The notes: generated by a model from the sequence alone, not told the origin. Positions 35,301 to 46,300 are shown, numbered from the stretch's first letter. The stretch: DNA of 64,000 bases from Protula sp. h YS-2021 (GCA_949752745.1 OX457032.1:10667543-10731542); one strand, 5' to 3'. Numbers and translations are program-made.

Positions 35301-36264
35301 ATGGAAAAGCAAACTAAAATCAGACTGAAAAGTTTTTAAAATTCTACTTGAAGGGAGAAAAGATTTTTAGAAAGATTTTTCGAAGTGCTAAATATTTTGC
35401 TTTGAGAAATAGGATCCCGTTCTACTTGCAATTATCAGCTAATACTCCTGGCCAGCACGTCATTCCAAGGGCTTTAGGAAGACTTTAAAGGGCAGAGTTA
35501 TCTCGCTTAATTTAAACCAAAATTACACAATTGCACAAATGTCATAGCGAATGTCACAGCATTAGTTAACAATGATTTGAGCATGTTTGAAGTGGCCCAA
35601 ACGTCACACTTCCCTCATCTGGTCGAAACGCCTCTGGCTAAATGTCTCTGGTCAACGTGTCTCTGGCCTAAATGTCCCCGGTCCAAATGTCTCTTGTCCA
35701 AACACTCGATACCCAATAAACTATGGTGATTGAAGATTCCCAAGTGTAATTATAACAAACACTTCAACGTTCTAACCAAATATTTTTTAAAAGACAATTA
35801 TTATTTGTTGATTTCCAAATAAAATCACACAATATTAAGAGCTAATATCCCTCTATACATTTAACACTTGACAATTCAAAGAATTGCACAGATATAATGA
35901 AATTGTACGGTCAATTCTTTGCACCTTTTCTTCTCCTCGGTGATTTTATAGGCCTTGCTTGTTTTCTGACCGCAGTGTCGTAGGAATTCTGTATATATAT
36001 AGTACATGTTGCAAAGTTGTGCTCCTTGTTTTTGTTTTCGCTTTGTTTTTTATTTTAATGATCAAAAAGCGAAGCACGAATACAAGGCACTGGCGTGGCT
36101 GGAGCATTGCCAACAAAGCCTCTTGGATATGACAACAGTCACTTATGATTCACATGTATCCACTAGCTGTGAATAAGTACAGTGAAATGGCATACTTTGT
36201 AATTTAATTTTGAAAGGATGAAGTTTCACTCGTTTGAATGCATCCAATGTGTTGTTTTCGGTTC
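35301..36264. other. Non-coding spacer with short internal repeat
   Basis: AT-rich. 35630-35710 has about five degenerate copies of a TAAATGTCTCTGGTC motif. No gene seen. Confidence 0.5.
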
Positions 36265-37400
36265 CTGTTCATTAAGCCTACGCCCCACTAGGCCTGCGCC
36301 CCACTAGAACTACACCCCAGGCCTACGCGGCAAAGTTTGTGTGCCCATTAGTCCTACGCTTCGCTAAGCCTACAAGGGGATTTTTCGAGGTATATTAGGC
36401 CTACACCCCACTAGACCTACGCTCACTAGGCCTACGCGGGGCAAAAATTTTTTCATCTTGTCTGTGATGTATTGTGAGGAAATCAATTGCAATTACTTTT
36501 TACTGCGAGAAAAACTTAGATCTTATGTTGTCAGTGATGTATTGTGAACAATTTCACTGCGCAATTACTTAAGTGTAACTACACATTTAGTGAGGGTGTT
36601 CAGTTTTTCTATCATGTATTATGTGGTTTTGAATGCAATTGCTTAAATGCAATTGCTAATCTCCCCGAGATGTTCAGTGTTCAGTTGTCTATCCTATTGT
36701 ATGGTATTGAATGCAACTGCTTAAATACAATTGTTTATCTCCCCAAGATATTTAGTTTATCTGTAATCTTTTGTTGGGTTTTTGAGGAATAGAGTATTAT
36801 CGTGTTTATCGTGTGCCATTTTAGTTTTAGCGACCACAGATATGAAGTGCAGCACTTGTAGAACTTGTGCTCTTTTATAGTTTTAGCGACCACAGGTAAA
36901 AAGTGGGTGTAGCACGATTGACCATATTACTATTTGACCAACCGCCAATTGACCAACCGCCATTTGATCAAGGGACATCTGACTAACCTTAATGAAAAAG
37001 CCCTTAATGAAAAAAACCTGACTGTCATTGGGTGTCACCTGTTGTGGAGTTCTAAGTGCCCCGTTAATCTCCGCACTCTGGCGTTCTACCAAAAGATCTT
37101 GAGGTACGTGGTTGACAGCAAGTGTATTTGCAGTATTATAACTGTTCAGCTGTTGCAGGTCTGGGAATAAATTGTATGTAGCCCTTGGCCCCGTGAAAAG
37201 TGTAGAATATTGTATTTTGTGATGCCAGACAGAGATAGAATAACGTTTAATAAAAAAGGTGATTTTGAAGAACTAAAATTTGTCCCGTCTAGGCCTAGTA
37301 AGCGTAGGCCTATCGGGTACACCAAATTTTCCGCGTAGACCTAATGGGGCTTAGGTCTAGTGGGGCGTAGTCTTAGTGGGGTGTAGGCCTAATTGGCGGA
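36265..37400. mobile_element. Small element bounded by inverted TAGGCCTAGTGGGGCG repeats
   Basis: Left end (36270-36440) consists of repeated CCTACGCCCCACTAGGCCT-like units; the right end (37280-37395) holds the reverse complements (TCTAGTGGGGCGTAG, GGGGTGTAGGCCTAAT). Between them is ~0.8 kb of AT-rich DNA with an internal near-duplicate (TGAATGCAATTGCTTAAATGC at 36630 and 36705) and no protein gene. A non-autonomous inverted-repeat element is likely; class unknown. Confidence 0.5.
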
Positions 37401-38984
37401 CACCGTTGCTTGCAGGGATATACTTTGTATTGGTTGCATAAGCACAAGGTTTGCAAAAATCTAACCTGGTCATTTTAAAAATGTTCCTTTCAAAACTGAG
37501 GGGTCTATAAAATAAAATCAAACCCAATTAAAAGGGCTGAAAAATGCTGCTCGCAGAGAAATAAATGTGATAATTTTACTTTTGTTGTAAAGTGTAAAGT
37601 GTTCAACATTTTGCATTTGCCAAATTGGTTCTTGATAGCGACAACGTACAACCAAGGTGGGTTGAAGTCCCTCGAATTGTGTCTTCCATTGGACCATGGG
37701 AGAAACTCACTCTTTCGGAAGGGTCTTCCTGAGAAACAAAAACAGTGTTTGATGTGTACTTCCCAACTAAAAACAATATTCACTGCTCCTTATAACTGTT
37801 TCACATTTGTTTTTTCTGCCTGTAAAATTTTTGCCATGAATCAATTTAAAAGTTAGCAAGTTCTTCGGAGGTTTATTCCTGAATGGAACTTTCGGTCGTG
37901 TATGCAGGAAAATGCCCGATTTGGGTACTGTCTCAGTGTTTTAAAGTTTAAAAAGGGAATTTTTAAAACAGTTGTGTTTAATGTGTATTTAATTTCCATT
38001 CACTAAGTAGTATTCGCTAAAAGACATTTAGTTCTATCAGGGAGGGGTGACATATCTCTCCAAAACTGAATCTAATATGTAAGGGGAACTTTCTCCGGGT
38101 ATGACCAAAATTTTGAAGGTGTGGAGGCTTTTTTCTGCCTATAATGTGAGCATCAGTTAAATTGCAATGAATTGAGAATATTATTTCTTGAAACATTGTT
38201 CAGATAATGTTTAGAAAAACGCGCATATTAGAATGTTATTCAAATCTTTATCCTGTAGTTTCTTAAACCATGTGACTACGGAGAGGTATTTTTAATTAAA
38301 CTGTTGTGTATAGCACTGAGTCACCGCCTTATTTATCTACCAGACATCTATTTTCTCTCTGCAGATTGATAACACCACTTGTTAGAAGAGCACTACGTCT
38401 GCATAAGACCATCTTTGAATTAAGACCACATATGTATCACCAAGCGTGTCATAAAAAAGCGCGTTAAAAAGGAGCAATTTTTTAGGCTGAACGCGGCCTA
38501 CTGGAGTGCCATTTTCTTTTAAAATTTGGGCGATTTTCATTCAACACTCATTCAGTATTCTTTCGGAACTACACTCTGCGTTTGGCTAAAAAGGGGTATT
38601 ATTTCAAACTTAGCAATCTGCATTTAAGGGTCGTTTTAAAAGTCATGGAGTGGTCGTGAGTAGCCACCATCCCGCTCCCCCACCTCTTGATTACGACCAA
38701 CTTTTGGTATGTAAAATTCTGTTGTACGTAATTAATTTTCTAGGTAGACTTTTTTGACTCAGTATATTTCGAGAATCCAATAATGTTTCAATTTAGTGAT
38801 TCTTAATACATACTCTTGGAGAATTATTGTAAGACCTTGAGAAAAACTGTTGAAGGATATCCCCGTCTCCAGGGATATCCCTCAGCACTTTAGTTGGCTG
38901 ATATATGAGTGGAATGTTAATCCTATTTCAACTGCTCGGAACCCCTACCTAAACAAACCTGAAAATTCCAGTGAAATCCCAGTA
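37401..38984. other. Non-coding spacer
   Basis: AT-rich. Small frames (for example 37599-37856) lack recognisable domains. No RNA gene or clear repeat. Confidence 0.5.
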
Positions 38985-39225
38985 AACACTTCAACGCAGG
39001 ATCAATGTTGGATAGGCGTCACTTGTGGCATCGGATCAACGTCAAGTTATGGTTGTTTATGGAAGTCGAAACAATGTCTACCTTCCAACGCTGGGTAGAC
39101 GTCGATTACCCGGCATTTAACTAATGTTGCGTTAAAAAAAACTTGCAAGTCGTCCATATCTCGATGTTGTAGAGATGTTGGCAAAGAGACGTTGTATAAA
39201 CGTCGGTACATATATAATGTAGAGT
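38985..39225. repeat. GACGTT/TAGACGTC dispersed repeat, left of the foldback element
   Basis: ATGTTGGATAGGCGTC, TTCCAACGCTGGGTAGACGTCG and GACGTTGTATAAACGTCG belong to the same family as 21720-22330 and 45780-46110. The foldback element appears to have inserted into or beside this family. Confidence 0.55.
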
Positions 39226-39235
39226 CTCTTAAGAG

Positions 39236-39591
39236 TTCTGCCACACATTGTTTAAAAAGGTGTGAAAGTGTTTCCCCGGTCTCGGCAGAGACGGCGCGCA
39301 GACGGAACGATAGAGTGTGGTTGTGACGAAAGAAAACGTCATTTGATGCAAGGATTGCGAGCCATTGCGAGCGAAAGTTTGTTTCCGGTGAAACGTTGTA
39401 CGTTGTGTGTATGGGGGATGGTATGGGGATGGTAGGGACTTAGCTTGTGAGGGAAAAAAAAGGTGTGCCGTGAGCGTCTCGAGTGAAACGATGGTGCGTG
39501 CTGAGACGGGTTGGGGAGAGAGAGAGAGGGGGAAAAAGGTGTGCCGTGAGCGTCTCGAGTGAAACGATGGTGCGTGCTGAGACGGCTTGGG

Positions 39592-39623
<32 letters not shown>

Positions 39624-39682
39624 GGAAGGTGTGCCGTGAGCGTCTCGAGTGAAACGATGGCGTGCTGAGACGGGTTGGGGAG

Positions 39683-39725
<43 letters not shown>

Positions 39726-39869
39726 GGTGCCGTGAGCGTCTCGAGTGAAACGATGGTGCGCGCCGAGACGGGTTCGGGAGAGAGAGAGAGGGGAGAGAGA
39801 GAGAGAGAGAGAGAGAAGGTGTGCCGTGAGCGTCTCGAGTGATACGATGGCGCGCGCCGAGATGGGTTG

Positions 39870-39905
<36 letters not shown>

Positions 39906-41460
39906 AGTGTGCCGTGAACGTCTCGAGTGAAACGGTGCAAAGAAAGGCTCGCTGATTGGCATCCGATTTGCGTCAGACCACCCTCCCTCCCTCCCTCCCT
40001 CCCTCCCTCCCTCCCTCCCTCCCTCCCTCCCTCCCTCCCTCCCTCCCTCCCTCCCTCCCTCCCTCCCTCCCTCCCTCCCTCCCTCCCTCCCTCCCTCCCT
40101 CCCCTAGTACAGAGTTTACGTCAGACCACCCTCCCTCCCTCCCTCCCTCCCCTAGAACAGAATTTACGTCAGACCACCCTGATATGGCTAACTTCAAGAG
40201 TGTATAACTTTAAAACTACTTGGTCGATTTGCATGAAAATTTCACTGTTTGATTCAGTGTTATGTAAAGTTTTGTCATAAAGTAATTACAGGCTATTTGC
40301 GCAGCTGGCTGTATGCATTTTTGTAACATGCCGCTATCTTAACTTTGTAAAAAGTGACAAAGTAGGATTACTTCCGTTATAGTTGGTCGATTTGAATGAA
40401 AATTTCACTGTTTAATTCAATTTTATGTAAAGTTTTAACATTAAGTGGTCACGGACTATTTGCACCGGTGGCTGTATGCATAATGTGACATGCCGCCATT
40501 TTAACTTTGTAAAAAAGTGAAAAAGTGGGATAACTTTCGCTATAGTTGACCGATTTGCATGAAAATTTCACTGTTTGATTCAGTTTTATATCTAGTTTTA
40601 GTATTAAGTAGTCATAGGCTATTTACACCGGTGGCTGTATGCATAATTGATTCACCTTAAAATGTTAACTTAAAGGTGGAATAGCTTTCGTTATAGTTGA
40701 CCGATTTGCATGAAAATTTCACCGTTTGATTCAGTTTTGTATAAAGTTTAGCTATAAAGTGATCATAGGCTATTTGCGCATGTGGCTGTATGCATAATTG
40801 TAACATACCACCATTTTAACTTAAAAGTGAGATAACTTCCGCTATAGTTGACCGATTTGAATAAAAATTTCACTGTTTGGTTCAGTTTTATATCTAGTTT
40901 TATTATAAAGTAGTCATGGGCTATTTACGCAGCTGGCTGTATGCATTTTTGTAACATGCCGCCATTTTAACTTTGCAAAAAAAAAGTGGAAAAAATTTGG
41001 ATAACTTCCGTTATAGTTGATCGATTTAAATGAAAATTTCACCGTTGGATTCAGTTTGATGTCTTAGTTTACAGTAGTTTGTGCATAGTAGGGTTGTTGG
41101 AATGGCGCGCGTCCACCATTCAAACATGTGTTTGAATTACATTTTAGGAACATATTACGTCAAACTATTGTTCAACAAGTTGTTTAACAATTGTACAACA
41201 ATTGTTCAACAAGCTGTTGTTCAACATGTTCAACATGTTGTTGAACAAGTTGAACATGTTAAACATGTTCAAAATGTTGTTGAACAAGTTGAACATGTTC
41301 AACATGTTGTTGAACAAGTTGAACATGTTCAACATGTTGTTGAACAAGTTGAACATGTTGAACATGTTCAACATGTTGTTAAAGATGTTGTTCAACATGT
41401 TGTTCAACATGTTGTTTAACAAGTTGTTGTTCAACATGTTGTAGTTCAAGCAAAGAAAAG
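39236..41460 (+). repeat. Foldback left arm
   Basis: Inside it, in order: seven ~65-95-bp units with GCCGTGAGCGTCTCGAGTGA plus GA runs (39465-39935); CCCT tetranucleotide repeats (39977-40104); units with GATTTGCATGAAAATTTCAC and GGCTGTATGCAT at 150-170-base spacing (40190-41060; GATTT anchors near 40225, 40388, 40552, 40703, 40853, 41024); and an AACATGTT array (41160-41455). Confidence 0.9.
41160..41455. repeat. Palindromic GTTGAACATGTTCAAC array, left arm
   Basis: Dense succession of GTTGAAC, AACATGTT and GTTCAAC words giving overlapping palindromes. Pure low complexity; frames in both directions read as F/N/M or V/Q/H repeats. Confidence 0.92.
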
Positions 41461-41815
41461 CAAGAAAATTGTTAAAATTGTTAAAATAAGAATTGTTAAA
41501 ATTGTTAAAATTGCTGACTCAACAATGTTAATAAGTTTGGTATTTTTGACGAGTTGCACACCATTTTTTGATTACATCTAAGTAGCATAAAAGGAAGAGT
41601 GAGACATACATTTCATCCATATAAAAGATACTGCATTAAAAAATTGTTAAAATTGTTAAAATAAGAATTGTTAAAGTTGCTGACTCAACAATTTTAATAA
41701 GTTTGGTATTTTTGACGAGCTACACACCATTTTTTGATTACATCTAAGTAGCATAAAAGGAAGAGTGAGACATGCATTTCATCCATATAAAAGAGAAATA
41801 AATTCTGCTGAGTAA
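41461..41815 (+). promoter_or_regulatory. ~165-bp tandem duplication, each copy with a TATAAAAG box
   Basis: AAGAATTGTTAAA .. GCTGACTCAACAAT .. TAAGTTTGGTATTTTTGACG .. CCATTTTTTGATTACATCTA .. CATCCATATAAAAGA occurs twice. The TATAAAAG boxes lie at 41620-41627 and 41786-41793. This could be an upstream promoter of the core gene; not proven. Confidence 0.45.
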
Positions 41816-41849
41816 GTTTTGTAGATAAAGCGCGCGCCTGTTCGAATAA

Positions 41850-41935
41850 CGTTATTATGACGTCATAATGATGACGTGATGACGTCATAATGACGTTATG
41901 ATGACGTCATAAAGACGTTATGACGTTAGACTGTC
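41850..41935. promoter_or_regulatory. Cluster of TGACGTCA (CRE-like) palindromes
   Basis: TGACGTCA at 41858-41865, 41880-41887 and 41902-41909, plus TGACGT half sites at 41872, 41891 and 41921. TGACGTCA is the consensus for CREB/ATF-type bZIP proteins. The cluster lies ~150-220 bases upstream of the gene's TATA box. Confidence 0.6.
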
Positions 41936-41969
41936 CTAAGCGGCATAACCCTAACCCTAAGCGTAAACA

Positions 41970-42095
41970 ACATGTTCGACAACATGTTGAACATGTTGAA
42001 CTTGTTGAACATGTTGTTCAAAATGTTCTTCAACTTGTTGTTCAACAAGTTGAATATGTTCAACATGTTGTTCAACAAGTTGTATATAAGGCTAT
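41970..42095 (+). promoter_or_regulatory. AACATGTT array and TATA box of the core zinc-finger gene
   Basis: A third, isolated array of AACATGTTGAAC / GTTCAACAAGTTG words ends directly at TATATAAG (42083-42090). The start codon follows at 42144. It is the same motif as the arms' arrays, so a factor bound there would contact the gene's promoter as well. Confidence 0.55.
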
Positions 42096-42143
42096 GTTTA
42101 AAGGCTTTTTCATCATTTCAAAAGTGTATGTTGAACCGAAAGG

Positions 42144-42885
42144 ATGTATAAATGCAACATTTGTTTGAAATCTTACAAGTGGCCACAAAGTCTGAAAAGG
42201 CGCTTAAGGGATGCTCACACTTCAGAAGAAGAAGAAGAATTGGAGATTGATATGGAAAACCCTGTAAAACCACCTATCGCTGAAACTTTAGATGAGTCTT
42301 CTATGGAAAGTCAAAGCGTCAACATGACTGAAAAGAATGCACATGCTTGTACAGAATGTGGTGCGTTATACAACAGTCAAGAAGCTTTGTTCAAACATAT
42401 GGAACATTGTGGTGAGGGTGATGATGACAGCAGCTCTGAAAATGAGTCAGAAACAGACTCTGAAAGTGAGTCAGAAACAGACTCTGTTTGGCATGATATG
42501 GTTCAAGAAGTCTACGATGAATATGATACCAAATTTCAAGAAAAGGTTTCAGAATATGAAGAACAAGGGCTTGAAGATGCGCGTGAAATAGCAAGTGATC
42601 ACTTTCGACCCATTTATAAGCGTCGACTTTAACAACTGTTTATGAGACTATTCAAATATGCCCAACGTCTAGAACAAAACGAACATTATCAAACCATTTT
42701 AGAAGACTTTAATTACTTTGTTGATGAAAAAACATTACGAGTATTCAAAGGCACTAAAGGCGGCGATAAGAAGAAACGATGCATTCTTTGAAGAGCTTCT
42801 AGATGAGGAGGAGGAAGATGAAAGCAGCGACGAAGAAAGTGATATGGATGACAGTGAACAGAGTGAAGCAGATGAAGAAAAATAG
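42144..42885 (+). pseudogene. C2H2 zinc-finger, acidic protein gene of the foldback element, broken
   Basis: ATG 42144 opens 162 codons to TAA at 42630-42632. Finger 1 is YKCNICLKSYKW with C-x2-C and a late His, but Arg stands where the first His is expected. Finger 2 is ACTECGALYNSQEALFKHME with C-x2-C-x12-H and His or Cys after it. A Ser/Glu/Asp-rich stretch (ESETDSESESETDS) and a helical EVYDEYDTKFQEKVSEYEEQ segment follow. Same-frame coding sense continues after the stop (FKYAQRLEQNEHYQTILEDF). After a shift of frame near an A run at ~42728 it continues into KAAIRRNDAFFEELLDEEE and an acidic end at TAG 42883-42885. One stop, one shift and a damaged finger suggest a pseudogene. I do not recognise a named family; invertebrate genomes hold many C2H2/acidic proteins of this style. 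Probable nuclear DNA-binding protein. Confidence 0.65.
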
Positions 42886-42906
42886 ACTTATTTGACTAAA
42901 CTTTAT

Positions 42907-42912
42907 AATAAA
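42907..42912 (+). terminator. PolyA signal AATAAA
   Basis: 22 bases after the distal TAG of the core gene; a second AATAAA-like site lies near 42979, just before the right arm starts. The transcription unit thus fits exactly between the arms. Confidence 0.55.
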
Positions 42913-43002
42913 GACTTTGTAAATCAACAAATGCTGTAATATTGTTATAGATTTAAGCTGTGTGTATTTATGTGTATTAATAAAACTATTCAACATATGT
43001 CT

Positions 43003-44810
43003 TGTTTTTCTTTGCTTGAACTACAACATGTTGAACAACAACTTGTTAAACAACATGTTGAACAACATGTTTAACAACATGTTGAACATGTTCAACATGT
43101 TCAACTTGTTCAACAACATGTTGAACATGTTCAACTTGCTCAACAACATGTTGAACATGTTTAACATGTTCAACTTGTTCAACAACATGTTGAACATGTT
43201 GAACAACAGCTTGTTGAACAATTGTTGTACAATTGTTAAACAACTTGTTGAACAATAGTTTGACGTAATATGTTCCTAAACTGTAATTCAAACACATGTT
43301 TGAATGGTGGGCGCGCGCCATTCCAACAACCCACCTATGCACAAACTACTGTAAACTAAGACATCAAACTGAATCCAACGGTGAAATTTTCATTTAAATC
43401 GATCAACTATAACGGAAGTTATCCAAATTTTTTCCACTTTTTTTTTGCAAAGTTAAAATGGCGGCATGTTACAAAAATGCATACAGCCAGCTGCGTAAAT
43501 AGCCCATGACTACTTTATAATAAAACTAGATATAAAACTGAACCAAACAGTGAAATTTTTATTCAAATCGGTCAACTATAGCGGAAGTTATCTCACTTTT
43601 AAGTTAAAATGGTGGTATGTTACAATTATGCATACAGCCACATGCGCAAATAGCCTATGATCACTTTATAGCTAAACTTTATACAAAACTGAATCAAACG
43701 GTGAAATTTTCATGCAAATCGGTCAACTATAACGAAAGTTATTCCACCTTTAAGTTAACATTTTAAGGTGAATCAATTATGCATACAGCCACCGGTTTAA
43801 ATAGCCCATGTCTACTTAATGTTAAAACTAGATATAAAACTGAATCAAATAGTGAAATTTTCATTCAAATCGACCAACTATAGCGAAAGTTATTTCACTT
43901 TTTCCACTTTTACAAAGTTAAAATGGCGGCATGTCACACTATGCATACAGCCAGCGGTGCAAATAGTCCGTGACCACTTAATGTTAAAACTTTACATAAA
44001 ATTGAATTAAACAGTGAAATTTTCATTCAAATCGACCAACTATAACGGAAGTAATCCTACTTTGTCACTTTTTACAAAATAAAAATGGCAGCATGTCATA
44101 TTATGCATACAGCCAGCTGCGCAAATAGCCTGTTACCACTTTATAACAAAACTTTACATAACACTGAATCAAACAGTGAAATTTTCATACAAATCGACCA
44201 AGTATAACGAAAGTTATACACTCTTGAAGTTAGCCATATCACGATCCTGGGGGGAGGGGGGAGGGTGGTCTGACGTAAACTCTGTTCTAGGGGAGGGAGG
44301 GAGGGAGGGAGGGTGGTCTGACGTAAACTCTGTACTAGGGGAGGGGGGTCCTCGACATTCTGTTCTTGGGGAGGGGAGGGGGAGGGTGGTCTGACGTAAA
44401 TTCTGTTCTAGGGGAGGGAGGGAGGGAGGGAGGGTGGTCTGACGTAAACTCTGTACTAGGGGAGGGAGGGAGGGAGGGAGGGAGGGTGGTCTGACGCCAA
44501 TCGGATGCCAATCAGCGAGCCTTTCTTTGCACCGTTTCACTCGAGACGTTCACGGCACACTTCCCGCCCCCCCTCTCTCTCTCTCTCTCTCTCCCCAACC
44601 CGTCTCGGCGCGCGCCATCGTTTCACTCGAGACGCTCACGGCACACCTTCTCTCTCTCTCTCTCCCCTCTCTCTCTCTCCCGAACCCGTCTCGGCGCGCA
44701 CCATCGTTTCACTCGAGACGCTCACGGCACCCCTTCTCTCTCTCTCTCTCCTCTCTCCCCAACCCGTCTCAGCACGCCATCGTTTCACTCGAGACGCTCA
44801 CGGCACACCT

Positions 44811-44876
<66 letters not shown>

Positions 44877-45243
44877 CTCTCTCTCTCCCCAAGCCGTCTC
44901 AGCACGCACCATCGTTTCACTCGAGACGCTCACGGCACACCTTTTTCCCCCTCTCTCTCTCTCCCCAACCCGTCTCAGCACGCACCATCGTTTCACTCGA
45001 GACGCTCACGGCACACCTCTTTTTTCCCTCACAAGCTAAGTCCCTACCATCCCCATACCATCCCCCATACACACAACGTACAACGTTTCACCAGAAACAA
45101 ACTTTCGCTCGCAATGGCTCGCAATCCTTGCATCAAATGACGTTTTCTTTCGTCACAACCACACTCTATCGTGCCGTCTGCGCGCCGTCTCTGCCGAGAC
45201 CGGGGAAACACTTTCACACCTTTTTAAACAATGTGTGGCAGAA
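43003..45243 (-). repeat. Foldback right arm
   Basis: Reverse complement of 39236-41460. Differences are mostly in simple repeats: the GGGA tract is split into short blocks (44290-44490) and one CT run is longer (44817-44875), while the ~160-bp units and ends are well conserved. Confidence 0.9.
43020..43258. repeat. Palindromic AACATGTT array, right arm
   Basis: Mirror of 41160-41455, slightly shorter. Confidence 0.92.
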
Positions 45244-45253
45244 CTCTTAAGAG

Positions 45254-45277
45254 TTCTGCCACAAAAATGTGGCAGAA
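45254..45277. repeat. 24-base end-to-end terminus copy beside the foldback element
   Basis: TTCTGCCACA and TGTGGCAGAA separated by four A, immediately outside the right CTCTTAAGAG. These are the first ten bases of the foldback ends joined back to back. Confidence 0.7.
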
Positions 45278-45289
45278 GTCTTATTTATA

Positions 45290-45780
45290 CACTACTGGCA
45301 TAGTAGTACTGGTTTACATGTTTACAGTAGTGCTGTGGTTATATATAGACAGGAAGACATATACTGTAGGTACTGTGTTGACGGCAATTTGTCGATAAAC
45401 TTTAACACTGCTTTTATTGACAAAAGCTAACTAACATAACCGTTAATATAGACATTCAAATGCTGTCAATTTTACAGTTTTGACAAACAGTCTAGTTATT
45501 TGCAGAATAAGTCATTGGATATCAAACAACACCGTACAATACACAATATTTCACATAAGTTCTGATTGAAAGTTACTGTCACGAGTGCTGCGTTGCAGTC
45601 GTTTCTCAATTGTATTGACAGGGATCCAGGTGAGTGTTTCACTTTTTGCCTATAATGTTGACATTCTTTCACACAATACAGCTGAAATGCGCTAAAATTA
45701 AAACATGAAGTATGAAGTGACTAGTACCATGGTCTGCGAGCTTTTAATGCGCACAATGAGTTTGCCAGTTAACAGTGTGA
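45290..45780. other. Non-coding spacer
   Basis: AT-rich, no gene or repeat recognised. Confidence 0.5.
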
Positions 45781-46110
45781 CGTTAAGTTCAGCTCTGATA
45801 ATCATGGATTTGTGGTTGAATATGGAAGTCTAACGACTTCTAATTGTCGACGTTGGATAGACATCGTTTACCTGGCGTCTGATCATAAATGGAAGTCGCT
45901 AAAACATCGATGCAAGGTACTGTAAATGTCTGGATGGCGACGTTGTGCAGACGTCCGAAAATGGTTAAAGTACCCCAATCGTTTGGTCTCCGATGAACAC
46001 AATGCATTGAATTAGGCAACGTCTAATCCTACATGAAAAACGTCGATATGAGGTACTGTGAATGCTTTGACAACTTCTATGCAACGTTGTACATCTATAG
46101 TTGCGGCCAA
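45780..46110. repeat. GACGTT/TAGACGTC dispersed repeat
   Basis: TCGACGTTGGATAGACATCG, GGCGACGTTGTGCAGACGTCC and CAACGTTGTACATCTATAG are degenerate copies of the family at 21720-22330. Confidence 0.55.
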
Positions 46111-46194
46111 ATTCCAACCAAATTTAGTATGGCGATTTATTTGGATAGGCTCGATGTCGAAATGCTTACTGCAGCTTCACTCAAACTCCTCATA

Positions 46195-46300
46195 ATCGTA
46201 ATGACGTAGCACCGTAGAGTAACGTCGTGCTCTGACGCACAGTACGGTAGCTAACACGGGGAGTCAGGAGATTGAAACCCTTTTTCATGTTCACATGTTA
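46195..46300 (+). repeat. Possible tRNA-derived SINE head
   Basis: GTAGCACCGTAGAGTAACGT looks like a weak pol III A box and GGAGATTGAAACCC like a weak B box about 50 bases later. No body or tail was defined. Low confidence. Confidence 0.2.

Larger units (their letters stand above)
39236..45243. mobile_element. 6.0-kb foldback element with ~2.2-kb inverted arms and a zinc-finger gene
   Basis: 39236-41460 reads as the reverse complement of 43003-45243, from TTCTGCCACACATTGTTTAA at the outside to TTCAAGCAAAGAAAAGCAAG at the inside. Both ends are bordered by CTCTTAAGAG (39226-39235, 45244-45253), a palindrome that is either a target-site duplication or the outermost part of the arms. Each arm carries the same layered repeats: a GA/CT-rich ~90-bp repeat, a (CCCT)n or (GGGA)n tract, ~150-165-bp repeats, and a palindromic AACATGTT array. 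The 1.5-kb core (41461-43002) carries a degenerate C2H2 gene with its own promoter and polyA signal. No transposase is recognisable. Confidence 0.85.

Noticed and set aside
39339..40280. Long Ser/Leu- and Pro-rich frames in the foldback arms (also 44214-45140)
   Set aside because: They read GA/CT and CCCT repeats; mirrored identically in the other arm.
41081..41449. Frames rich in V/Q/H or F/N/M (also 43021-43342)
   Set aside because: Translation of the palindromic AACATGTT array.
41944..41962. Telomere repeat CCCTAA
   Set aside because: Only two units; too short to be a telomere or an interstitial telomeric array.
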